Positions 13,311 to 24,489 of a DNA stretch of 64,000 nucleotides are shown here, piece after piece (within the stretch, counting starts at the first letter, position 1; each line of letters begins with the position of its first letter). The DNA lies in contig OZ037766.1 of the NCBI GenBank assembly GCA_964035545.1, positions 5,991,722 through 6,055,721 of the forward strand. The letters run 5' to 3'. The notes below the pieces were generated by a model that saw only the letters and a program-made list of their open reading frames with translations, did no database searches and was not told the origin of the DNA. Made by a program: the position numbers and the translations under genes. This DNA is from Bugula neritina (Eukaryota; Bryozoa; Gymnolaemata; Cheilostomatida; Bugulidae).

Positions 13311-16300
13311 TCAAAGTTGAGACAACTCCCCTTCGCCAGCTTCTTCTAACCTAGTACTAGAGTTCATATTACCGTTGAGTTGTTCAGGAACTACTTTTCG
13401 GCGATGGCTTAGAAAATTTGGACACACTGGCAGATAGCTTGTCCACTTGGCCCTAAATCAAGTAACAATACATTACACGCTGCAAAGTGCAACATTATAA
13501 GATAAGTCTGCAGATGAAGTACAGGGTGCAAGAATTGATCACATTTATTTACAATTATTGTTTTAGCACTTTGATTTATAATATTTTTGATACAATCTAA
13601 AAGCTAAAACCTAAAAAGCTTCATTATTTTAAGTATACTGTGAATACAATTATATAGGCTATAGTCCATTACCGTGTTCCCATTTCACAGAGCACATAAC
13701 TCTAAGATAATAAAATAAACTTAGAGCTTTTTTTATTTAATTTAAATTAAATTTAAATTACTAAGAATACAGATAGTAAACTATTTAGACCAGGAAGAGA
13801 GAAAGAGTTATATCATGCCATGGTTGTTTGAATATTAGTAATATTGAATTATATTATAATTATATCGAAAAACTATGTGCCATTAATTGCCCTGAAAAAC
13901 ACATATTATAATATAGTCTTCAAGTTTATAAAAAAAATATTTCACCATCAATTATTTATAGTTTTCGTTGTTCAAAGTAATACTTGTAGACACTTGATGA
14001 AATTTAACTAGCAACCTGTCCTAAATCATTTCATTAAAAGCTACAAACTACACTCTTCTTACTTGTATATGGCTTCGTTTCCAAAGGGGAAGTCATAAGA
14101 TACAAAATTTTCTCTTATTTCTTGTGCAGAACTAACTTTGGTATCAATAACCCACGCGTTCATACCTCGTTCTTCAGCAGTTCCTGTTAGAATAGACATA
14201 TTCTTTGAGGTAATTGAAAACAGCATGCATGTGAAATTTTCACCAAGTGATACCTTTTTTGCTTTCAGTTAATGACAAAGGTTATGCTTTATTTTAATAT
14301 ATTTGTTTATTTATTTATTTTTCAACTAACTTCTATGCATGCAAATTGTTCTTACCAGGAATTGTGTTATCCATGAAAAAGGCAGCTGCTCCACCAACCA
14401 GCATGCCTGTGCTCAAAAGCACGTAAAATATTTCATCAATTATCGGCTCTCCTATAACAATGCATAATAATATGCTTGTATTACTTATTATTCATTAGCG
14501 GAAAATGTGCACTGCACTCATATTATGTATATCTTAATAGCTTTTGGATAAAATCTGCATGAGTAGCAACAGTACTAAATTGTTTAGTTACTTCTCCACT
14601 CACTATATCACACTATATGCTAGTAACTCTCTACTCACTACACTATATACTAGTAACTCTCTACTCACTATATCACACTATATGCTAGTAACTCTCTACT
14701 CACTACACTATATACTAGTAACTCTTTACTCTCTATATCACACTATATGCTAGTAATTCTCTACTCTAGTAGCTCCTAACTCACTTACTACATCACAAAG
14801 TTTTGTGACACAACTGACAGAAGGAGACGAACCAGCTGCCAGCATATTATTATCCTAAGATATTTGCATTATTCAGATATTGCTTGGTTAGTAAACTCAC
14901 TGAAATCATGACCCTTGTGACATAATGGCATGAACAGGTCATATGATGTGTGATGTATCAGAGGTGCTGAGTAATAAATAATGTATCTGAATACACATAA
15001 CAAGTTGACAACACTGTGGAATGCTTTAAAATGCAGAAGTTAATTATGTTGATGCCTCAACTATTTATTGCTAAATTAAAATTATGACTTTAAATTGGAA
15101 TAGTGATATAAGATACTCTTTGACAAAGAATACAAAGTGTACAGTGCACTGAGCTAATTATGTTTACTAATTTAAACAGCATTATCTCATTATAATACTT
15201 GTGCTTATGGGAGCAGCTACGTGGTCTAGGGGTTAGAGTGTTTGCTTAGTAACCCGAGGCCATGGGTTCGAACCCCAGTAAAGGCCATTTGTGATGTTAG
15301 AAAGAGCACCAAGTCATAATTGCCTCTGCACCACATAAAAGTAGGTCCTTAGCCTGCTTTCCATCTCATAGGAATAGTGACTATAAATGTGCTTAGGTAC
15401 CTGTACTTATGAGTTCTTTGTTATTGTCAATCCATGCTGGTACACCAAGTCCCAGGGTAAGCGAAGAGCCAATTATAAAAAGATTCCGTGAAGAATTAAG
15501 ATCAACAAACTGAAGATTTGAAAGACCCACAGATGTAATCATACCTAAAATTGAAATAATAGCAAGTCACATTAAAATCTTGTTCTCTCTTTTGGCCATG
15601 ATTACTTTTGAGTTTTTGATGCAGCATGAAATAAATTTTTATAACTAGATATAATAATTGTTACTACTTCAAGCTACCACCAATAATTTACTGACCAAAC
15701 ATTGCCAGATACATGCCACCCATCACAGGGTCTGGTAGGGTAATTAGAACAGCACAGAATTTTGTGAAGGTTCCAGCAATAATCATAAACGCGGCAGCAA
15801 CCTGTATAACTCTTCTGCTGCCAACCTAAAGCATACACAAAGTAATAGTATAGATGATAGACACATAGATTAAATACAACTGGTGCTTGACAAATAACTA
15901 TAGTTGTATCTCTCTTGGGCGTACCCCTATATAATAGCACAGAACCTTGCTCTTCATTCATGGAAGGTATGACTATTAAAAGATTGACTGTTTAGAGATG
16001 CACCACTTTTATGGGGTTCAGATTACCCAGAATCCCCTGTGCTGTAGTGATTAGCACCTAGCACCTAGCTTGCAAGGAGGTCTGGTGGAGTTCCAGTGGG
16101 GAAATATTTTTTAGGTTTATGTATATATAACTGTTACATAATATTGTTAACAGACAATAAAAGAGACAAGTAAAACAATAAAACAGACAACAGCAAAAAT
16201 AAACTAGACTTATTAAAACAAGAATATTAAAAAACGGTAATAGAACATAAACTTTTGCAAGTTTTAGGAAAGTTTATATAGTAACAACTAACAAGCTGGT

Positions 16301-18435
16301 TAATTGATGAGGTTTCCTATATATATAATATAAAGTCATATTTACATTTTTACTTCATAAGGATCAATGTTTTCTTTCAAAATATGATGGAAAATCACTT
16401 GACTAGTCAAATAATGTTTATCAAATTATGTAGTTGGTGAAAAATAAATTCCCAGTTGCTATTTCAATTATAACAAAATAATACGGTTTTAGATGTACGG
16501 TTTTAGATGAATGGTTTTATGTTTTACAGCTAAAGTTAATTTGTTTTCAAGCCTGCAGAACTTTCACTTTGGCAAAACATCAAAGGAAGACTTACACGTG
16601 TACACATTAATATTTAGAAGCCATATTTGAGTATAGCTGTCAATAGTTTTCTAGTTCCGTAGCTTTTTATTATAAGAATTTTACAGCTTGAAAAATAAAA
16701 ATATGTGCACAAGAAACAGTAAAGCTTCACCTACCTGATTAACATGGATCTAGTATGATAGGTTTTTCCTAAGCCTTAAGTCAATTATTGTAAATAAATT
16801 GTTATAGGGTAGTAGTCAATCGGTTACCTAAACATAATTAAAATTTTAGCTAATAAACAGCTGCATTAGGAAGTAAAGTTAGACCATGTAGAAGTTGCAC
16901 CTGAGTGATAGACAGGGCCCCAATATTCTGACTGAAAGATGTAGTGCCGGATCCAGTACCCCAGGCAGCAGCAACAAGGCACCCAACCCCTTCCATGCCA
17001 ATACCTCTGTTGATGGCAGCAGTGGTGGGTGGTGGTGCACCAGACAATCTAGAAAGTTTATTGTCAGTATATAATTAGCATTAATAAACTATTTTAAATT
17101 ATAAATTTAGTAGAAGGAGAGGATTATGAATAAAGCTAACAAACCTAGCAGCTACGTAATAGTCTCCAATAGATTCTACCATAGATGCTATGATTCCTGC
17201 CAGCATACCAAATATACCAGCTACAGTTACAGTTGGTTTACCCCACTGCCCTGTAATACACTGTGTTTCGGTCACATAGCCTTACGGATGCTTGTACAAT
17301 GAACTTATGGCTGTGGTTTCATTTGATACAACTGTCTCCAAAAACTATATGAAAGATCCATTTACAGTGATATAGTATAATATTATTTCACTGCTGTTTC
17401 TAAAGCTATAGTTGGTTATTTCAAATTACAAATATGTTATCTACAATATTATGATTACCTTACCTGGATATGGAAATCTGAACCATTTAGCATTAGTGAG
17501 CACAGAAATTCTACTGTCAGTCCGAGCTTTATAATATATGTGACCTTTATCATCAGGGAATACATTGGTGTAGGTCAAAATCACAGAAACTATGTAAGCC
17601 ACAAGTATAGCTAAAATGACCTGCAATTAAAATGACTGGCTATTAAACTCTTATTCTCACATCTGTGGTCAATTGTCAGCACTAAAATGTGACCGAAAAT
17701 AGGCTCTTGTATAATTAAATTAAAGCCAGGCTGCTTGCTGGATGTTTTCAAGAGCTGTAGATCTAACAACTTTTTTTTCAAGTTTTTATTTCAAACTAAC
17801 TTACAGGAAATAACTGAAAGATTGGATATCCTAAAGATTTTGAGCATTTTCCATTTGAGTAGCTTGGGATCTTTACTTTAGCCATGTATTGGGAGAATAT
17901 CAATATTAGAGCGAATGTTCTACAACATATTTAACTCTAATAATACTAAACATGTATAGCAGAAAATATATTGTGAACTATTCCAAGTCAATTACATAAT
18001 AATATAGTATATAGTACCTAGAAAAATGTTTTATTGAGCTAAAAGATAAGCACAATATTTTAGCCCATTCAGTAATTTAACTTGAAGGAAAAAGTCAACA
18101 AAACTAATTCAAAACTAAAGCTCCCAATTGAAGTGCATTGAATCAGAATTTTATAAGGCTGCAATGTTACATTAGGTTGTATTTAATATGTAAATGTAAG
18201 AACTACGACTAATGAAAACTCACAGAAAAGCTATGCCCCATTGGTTTGCAGCAATATCAGCAGCAAGATTAGCCAAAGAGAGACCAATCAGACTTATGGT
18301 AACTGTTATCACAATTGGTCCAATGAACTTTAGCAGCAGTCCCATTATACCAGAAAATCCCACCAAAATCTCCAAGACAGAAGCGACCATAATTGTGCCT
18401 TGTACCTGTCAACAAATATACAATGATTAGTAATA

Positions 18436-18487
<52 letters not shown>

Positions 18488-21400
18488 GACTTGAACATTT
18501 TAGGATTCTATAAACTCAAGCACTTGTAGCTTGTAGTGAATTTAAATACTTTATTAAATGGTGGTGAAAAATACATCAAGTATACATAATGAGAATGAAA
18601 ACTTTTACAATCAACCAACAAGATGGAATTTAAATGTTCATGAAATTATAGCTATTGCTTGAATAATTCAGATTACATACTATATGAGTCATTTTTAAGT
18701 ATTATAAAAAGATGAAGTTTCAATAGTAACATAATAAACAGTAGTTATAGAGTTAAATCTCACAATTTAGATTATACAACTTCGTTTTATATAATCAATG
18801 ACATAAGAATAACCATACTTGAAAAATACATGTACATGCACCATGGACCTAAAATAGCTATATAAGATAGCTTCTGCACGCATAAAAATAATTGAGAAGC
18901 ACACGCATGCTATTAATGCTGTGCCATGATGTCCAAAGGAGGACTATTCTGCATTTTCAATTAAAAACCTTTGAGTTTAGTAACTGGTACTTCATGTACA
19001 TGAATATTTGAAATAGCAGAATAAATTCAATCATATGCTAATACAATTCAAAAAAAATATCAGTAAATATACGCACAGCCCTCATTCTAGCTCTCCAGGC
19101 CTCCCTGTGTTCTTCTGAACCATTTATGACAACTGGCTCTGTGGAATTTGGATTCATTATATAGAACTCTGTTAAGTTTGACCCTGTGGAAAGAGAACGA
19201 ATTTGCTTATATCAAATTCAATAGCAAACGAATCAGGGAGAGGTTAAAAAAATCACGACTAAATGTCATGTGACATGCTAAGCAACAGGCTGCTATTAAC
19301 TAACTCCTTTCATATGTTTTTGTAAAATAATTGCCCCCACTGGGAATCAAAACCCGAGTCCTCTGGCTTGCAAGCAAGTGTGCTACCATTACACCATGGA
19401 GGCCACTGGGTGAACTCAACACTACAGTTTTAAGTTTGTTTTATATGCCAACTGTTACCTGCCACGTGGTCAATAATGATATTTATCAGGACTATCACAA
19501 CCGTTGTGACATAAGGCATAATACTATGACTTTGAAGATGCGGGAAAAACAATGTTGTAGCAGTAGGCCTAATATTACTATAACACACAGAGCCATGTTT
19601 TTAATATATTAGAATGGGTCAATTCAACCTTTAGTCTTTTACTAAATGTAAATTCCCATTTTTAACGAATAAGGAATTTGCAATGGTTTTTCATAAATTC
19701 ATTACATACTATGTGGCAACATTGTCACTCTTATTATTAATTTACAGCATTGGTTGATGCAACATTGTTTAACACTTTTGAGCTAGTAACTAAAATTCAA
19801 ATTTTGAAATTATATTCTTTGAGTTGACTATTGCTATTATTCTGGCATACCATGAGATAATAACTGCTGCAGCTTATAACCATTACTCTGAGAAGTTTAG
19901 TAATTATAACTTTTGCAGTTGCATAATTCGAGCCTTAAAAATAAGAATTCTGCGAGAATCAGCTGACAACAGATAGGTACTTGTCATAAATGTCGAAATA
20001 TAAAGTTAGTTGTCATTCAAGGTGAGCTGTGAAAAAAACAGCTTTTAAGTACACAAGGGCAACACATTAAAATAATTTACGTGGTAAGGTATCATATATT
20101 TTTGACAAATTTCACTTTCTAGGACCAAAACACTACTGAAAAATTTGAGATTTATCTATGATTCTAAAGTTATTTATGTTAAGGCATAACATGTTAAGGC
20201 AAAATTTCAACAGCTTAATATAATCTAATATTTTATTTTCCTCAACGCAAATGTAGACATTAAATCTCAAATTGAGTTTTTTTAAATGTTGAAAAGTACA
20301 GAAGTTGTTAGGCAAATAAATGTGTATATTTTAATTATTCTCCTTAATCTTTTTTCAATATACATGGACAATGTTTTCCCAAATCTAGGATTTCACTTTA
20401 AACTAGTAAAACTAAATTTCTTATATCTATATAAGCATCACTTTGAGCTTACCCACTGGAAGAACTGTTGGACAATCGCCAAAAGTGCTAGCAATTGCAA
20501 ATAAAGGTGGTAGGAATGCCGCACTGCCTCCTTGGACGATAGGAAGTCTACAAAACACAAACAGTTTAAAGTGACAACATATTTTTGCCATCATATGTGT
20601 GGAACTTGGCAGCCTACAGATTTGACTATAAGTACCGCCATGACATCATCAAAAGCATGCCTCCAGTGAGTCATAGTGGCCAGAAGATATAAAGGAATAG
20701 TGAAATTAGCCTCCTAGTAACTAGAAAACTACAGCGCAGAAGCTTATTAGTATTTCTTAGTGCAAATTTCAGAGATATCATAAATAAACTTTTATTTGCA
20801 AATTTCACCAAAAATAAGTTTTTAATTCCATCAGGAGAAGTTTCTAATCATAAGTTTCAGTAAAAACAGTTTACAGCTGAAAATATGATTTCAACTTTAA
20901 TGCTATTTTGTTCATTGCATCAAACTTTTTTTCACAACAGCTTTAATTAAATCATCTTGCATTTTACAGCCGATATTTTTAACTTACAGTTTACAATAGC
21001 ATATAATATTTAATAATGTTTTAGATAACCTCCAAAGTGCTTATAAGCATAGAAGTTGAACTAACCTGCACCCAAACAATGTCTGAAGAAAAGTATTTAT
21101 CCCGGCCACAACAAATATAGTTCCAATAATCTCTGCCTTAGCCAGCTCATCTGTTTCCTGGCCAACTTGAATACACAGCGGTGCAGATATGATGAGAGGA
21201 GCAGAAATGACGGTGGTAGCCAATGTCAAAAAATGCTGTTAGTCAAAAAGGAAAATTACATATGTAACGACAGGGTAAATTTGTGTGTGTGCGCGTGTAT
21301 GTGTGATGAAAATAATTATTACAGTAACTTAAGCACCAGTTACATGGTATTATAGAAGCAACAGAACATCAAGAGACAAGCTGTATTTCCCCAAAAAAGC

Positions 21401-21600
21401 TCTGCCTAAATCTATACAGATTCACTTTCTCCTACCTGCAGTCCAAGAACAATGCAGATATGCCATGGTGGCACATCTTCTATAGCATACTGCAGTTTTG
21501 GTAGTTCATCTATGCTCTTTATTGGCTCCACCTTGTCATCATTGTTAATTGGCATTTTCTTTTTTGCAACCTCTATCTTGTCATGTTCTCTTTCAGCCAT
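13311..21600 (-). CDS. SLC23-family nucleobase/ascorbate transporter, proximal tandem copy (complete)
   Basis: Complete NAT/NCS2 permease gene of 14 coding exons: 21436-21600 (exon reaches 21614 at its acceptor), 21066-21235, 20453-20547, 19077-19183, 18224-18405, 17805-17919, 17464-17620, 17145-17250, 16901-17048, 15696-15825, 15401-15544, 14356-14451, 14063-14183, 13311-13452. They sum to 1878 nt, 625 codons plus TGA, close to vertebrate SLC23A1/2 (about 600-650 aa). Visible marks: GLQ-H at residues 53-56, sequons at N146, N156 and N164 in an extracellular loop, E356 and D360 in ESIGDYY, and the NAT signature [10 protein letters not shown] at 406-415. Animal ascorbate transporters usually have P at the first signature position and nucleobase carriers often Q, so Q406 hints at nucleobase transport (inference). 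The C-terminus is hydrophilic and Glu/Ser-rich. The ATG at 21598-21600 lies 14 nt inside an exon with a strong pyrimidine-tract acceptor, so a non-coding first exon is implied; a CTTAAG|GTATGT donor at 22498-22500 is one candidate. AATAAA lies at 12927-12932. Confidence 0.95.
14585..14775. repeat. Tandem minisatellite, about 60-bp higher-order unit
   Basis: Repeats of ACTCTCTACTCACTA followed alternately by TATCACACTATATGCTAGTA and CACTATATACTAGTA, roughly three higher-order copies. It lies in intron 11 of the proximal SLC23 gene. Confidence 0.85.
15208..15387 (+). mobile_element. tRNA-derived SINE, copy 3 (abuts a splice donor)
   Basis: The head has an intact-looking A box (GTGGTCTAGGGGTTAGAG) and B box (GGGTTCGAACCCC); the body contains AAGTCATAATTGCC and GGAATAGTGACTATAA. 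A perfect 8-bp target duplication TGTGCTTA lies at 15200-15207 and 15388-15395. It is antisense in intron 11 of the proximal SLC23 gene; the right-hand duplication ends five bases from exon 11, leaving only GTACC of the original intron between. Confidence 0.9.
16028..16108 (+). repeat. Degenerate tRNA-Ala-like sequence (SINE head or tRNA pseudogene)
   Basis: D-arm-like GTGC...GCAC around TGTAGTGATTA, an anticodon-loop-like CTTGCAA (would read TGC, Ala), then GGAGGTCTGGTGGAGTTCCAGTGGGG, resembling a T arm. The anticodon stem pairs poorly and ACCTAGC is duplicated, so it is not a working tRNA. It lies in intron 9 of the proximal SLC23 gene. Confidence 0.4.
18437..18484. repeat. (TA)n microsatellite
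   Basis: About 24 TA units just beyond exon 5 of the proximal SLC23 gene, roughly 30 bp upstream of its acceptor on the transcribed strand. Confidence 0.9.
19333..19406 (-). repeat. tRNA-like sequence, probably tRNA pseudogene or SINE head
   Basis: On the minus strand GCCTCCA can pair with TGGGGGC (acceptor stem), GTGT pairs with ACAC around AATGGTAGC (D arm), and GGGTTTTGATTCCC forms a T arm. The anticodon stem (around CTTGCAAG) does not pair over five bases. It therefore looks tRNA-derived but broken. It lies in intron 3 of the proximal SLC23 gene. Confidence 0.45.
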
Positions 21601-21614
21601 TGGTTCAAGGAGGT

Positions 21615-23963
21615 CTAAAAAGACAAAAGAGAGCAAACTGAGGTTTTATTTAGTTTGCTTTTGTGTCAGAATTTGTAAACTTTTGAAGCTGATTCTTATT
21701 TCCACTATGCACTGTTGCATTAGTTAATCAACGTATAGTTAAAACTACAAACTTGGACAAAAAAGACATTAAGAGTTTATTCCCAAAGTTTTTTTAGTAT
21801 AAAGGAGCAAGCAAGTTTAATTTTATAAGTGTTTAACATCAAATGAAGTATTTGGGTTAAAAGAAACATATAAAATTGAGCTTGAAGCAAATTGTACAAC
21901 TTAGCTGTGAAAATTACAAACCAAAAGCTACGGACATAGCTATGTCTTTGAAGAAGAGCCATCAGTTTATAACTTGACAAGCTGTATGTTCAGTCAGTCA
22001 CTATAGCCACTTATATAATTTAAAAGTCCGCCAAAGCTTTAATAAATAGTTAGACAACCATCATAAAAAGCATGCTGTAGGTATATATAATGCATTGTTT
22101 AGATGTAAATTGATTGCAGTTTGTTATTGTTAAATGAGACATATATTTTAATGAATTCAAAATAATTGTGTATAGGATAATATCACTTAAACTTCATAGT
22201 TTTATAGTATGTACTTTGAACAAATAAAATTGCATTTGTTTTTACCACTTTAACTAAACATTTTTGGCATGTTTACCATATTATTGTTGACATGATAATA
22301 ATCTATATAACTTCCATCAAAACATCCTGTAATTTAAAGCAACTGAATTTAATGTGATTACCCTTGAAAATAAAAGTTGTTTATTATTTTTCAAAGAAAA
22401 ACTGTGCAACTGCATGATTATTCTTAGCAGCACTGAAATTGTAAGACATATAACTAAAAGCATAATAATAGTATATATGGTATTGATTCTCAAACATACC
22501 TTAAGTTCTATTAGTTAGTACGTAGATGTTGACCTCCGTTCAGTCCATGCAGTGCAACACTTCTTTGTAAATAGTTTACTCTTGATAAATCCGCTGCTAT
22601 ACCAGCATTTATGTATATGACCTGCCGTATTGCAATGTATTGCTATGGTTTTTAGCTGTGCCAGTAACTTAATTATACAAGCACGATACTTGCTATGGCT
22701 CACTGCACTCCAGATTGTCCAGTAAATAAGCAGCAAGCTTTAATTGTCCTCAGAATTATGCAAATTACAACCAACCCATCAGTTTTGGTTTCAACAATCT
22801 ATTATGTAACAAATTTGCTAGCAACAGCTTTTTATACATATAGTAATTGTTGATAACCTGGTACTAATCAGAAAAAGTTGTATTATGTAGCTTATACTAA
22901 CCAGCATTAACTGCAGTATTTAATTGTATAAACAATTTTGATGTTCTCCATTAAAAACAAGCTAAAGAGCCATATACCTGTTGAAATAAGCAAACCAGTG
23001 TTTAAATTTACCAGCTGTTGTGTTTTTGTCCTGTTTACTAGCAACTTACTAAACTTATCAACTTACAACTCGACTTATCATAAGTGCTTAAGTTTCTGTT
23101 CTCAGTGACTGTACACAAGCTTACAAATTCATAGTGATAAAAGGAATTTGGCTACTTTAAATAGCTTGAACTTTGCATGTATGTATGCAATTTGACAAAG
23201 CTTGCTTCTATAAGTAGTTTGTTGATTTGCAATTTAATCATAATTTTCTTTGCCTTGTGGCATGTGGTGATTAGTTTCTACGATCAGCAGAACATTTTAT
23301 TCATAGGGGGTATGCTAAAGACTTTATATAATTTGTGATAGAAACAGTTTACATCATAAATGATAAAATATGGCAAAACTCATAAAATGCATCAACATCT
23401 AAATTTCATCAAGAACGGTGTCTTTAATTTTATAGATGAAGATTGCTATGTTGAAATACTGTGCAAATACTTAGCGAGTTTTAAACATGAAACAGCTTCA
23501 CTACGAACGTGAACTTTTTGAGTGTTATTTTTATTTGCTCAGAATATTTTCTATGGTCTTTTAGGTGTTACAAACTTAATAATATTAGCATTATTAGTAA
23601 AAACTCTCGCCTTGTATAAGCTCCAAAAAAATGTGAAGGTTAGGCTATGTTGAAAAGAGAGAAAAAATACATTGTATCTAAATAAACAATTTGACCTACA
23701 ATACACTTGGTAAACATCTTAAGTAACAGCAATAATTGTGCCTGGGAATATTTCAGTGTATTCAAAACCAGCCTCACAACAAATCATCTTCATTATGCAT
23801 CATCTAAAAATGCTATTCCCAGCAAATTGAATTTAGAAAGGAGTGCCCAAAATTAAAACCATATGTACATGAATATATTTGCTTAAAGAAACAAAAGTTA
23901 TATTTATTACAATACAAGTTCAAATGCATGGGAACACCACGTTCAATACTTTGCAAAAAAACA
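21615..23963. other. Intergenic: 5' region of proximal SLC23 gene
   Basis: No coding sequence recognised. A minus-strand donor-like CTTAAG|GTATGT at 22498-22500 could end a non-coding first exon of the SLC23 gene (about 22500-22740), with a good splice acceptor waiting at 21615-21616. This is inference only. The rest is unique-looking AT-rich DNA. Confidence 0.3.
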
Positions 23964-23969
23964 TTTATT
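23964..23969 (-). terminator. Poly(A) signal AATAAA
   Basis: Canonical hexamer nine bases past the stop of the mitoregulin-like ORF. It supports a very short 3' UTR. Confidence 0.6.
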
Positions 23970-23977
23970 TTTCTAAT

Positions 23978-24196
23978 TTATAAATAAATTAGAACATTTC
24001 CACCCATGTTTACTGAATGTATTTCATCGTTCAAAGTTTCATGAGCTTTTAGAGTTTTTTTGGCAAAATAATCACGTTTAGCTGCAAGCCATCGAAGCCT
24101 CCATGATTTTAGGTACCAGCCAAAAACAGTTCCAGCTATGAAGATACTGCCTACTACAGCCAGTCCTGTTTTGCTGGTCAATCGAACAGGCTTCAT
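23978..24196 (-). CDS. Mitoregulin-like single-pass microprotein (72 aa)
   Basis: A short single-exon gene. The ATG at 24196 has A at -3 and an in-frame TAA about 36 nt upstream. TAA ends the frame at 23978, and AATAAA follows nine bases later (23964-23969). The protein has a hydrophobic segment of about 20 residues (LAVVGSIFIAGTVFGW, residues 12-27), then a strongly basic stretch rich in W, R and K (LKSWRLRWLAAKRDYFAKK), then a hydrophilic tail. This layout, with GW at the membrane edge followed by an Arg-rich helix, resembles vertebrate mitoregulin (MTLN), a 56-aa inner-mitochondrial-membrane protein linked to respiratory supercomplexes and lipid metabolism. Similarity over such a short protein is suggestive, not proof. 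Alternatives are another small mitochondrial membrane subunit or a chance ORF, though the well-placed poly(A) signal argues for a gene. Confidence 0.6.
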   Translation of the reverse strand: MKPVRLTSKTGLAVVGSIFIAGTVFGWYLKSWRLRWLAAKRDYFAKKTLKAHETLNDEIHSVNMGGNVLIYL

Positions 24197-24344
24197 TTTT
24201 AGGTCTTTCCAAGTGGTGGAGTTTTAGTAGCTTTCTATAGACCTACAGAGACGAACATTTGAATGCTGAAATGCTGATTTGGCAATAATGCACACACACT
24301 AACTAGCTCCAACTCATCTGTGTATGCACAAACTCTAGCTACCT

Positions 24345-24478
24345 GTGCCATTTTTACCTGTGCTATTTCTACCTGTGCCATTTTTACCTGTGCCAATTTA
24401 ACCTTTGCCACTTTTACCTTTGCCACTTTTACCTTTGCCACTTTTACCTTTGCCACTTTTACCTTTGCCACTTTTACC
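24345..24478. repeat. 12- to 18-bp minisatellite upstream of the microprotein gene
   Basis: Units of ACCTTTGCCACTTTT and related ACCTGTGCCATTTTT/ATTTCT, most homogeneous at 24409-24478. Both strands stay open across it (KVAKVKVA or FATFTFAT), which is a by-product of unit length divisible by three. It lies about 150-280 bp upstream of the microprotein start, so it could sit in its promoter. Confidence 0.85.
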
Positions 24479-24489
24479 GGAAACCAGCT

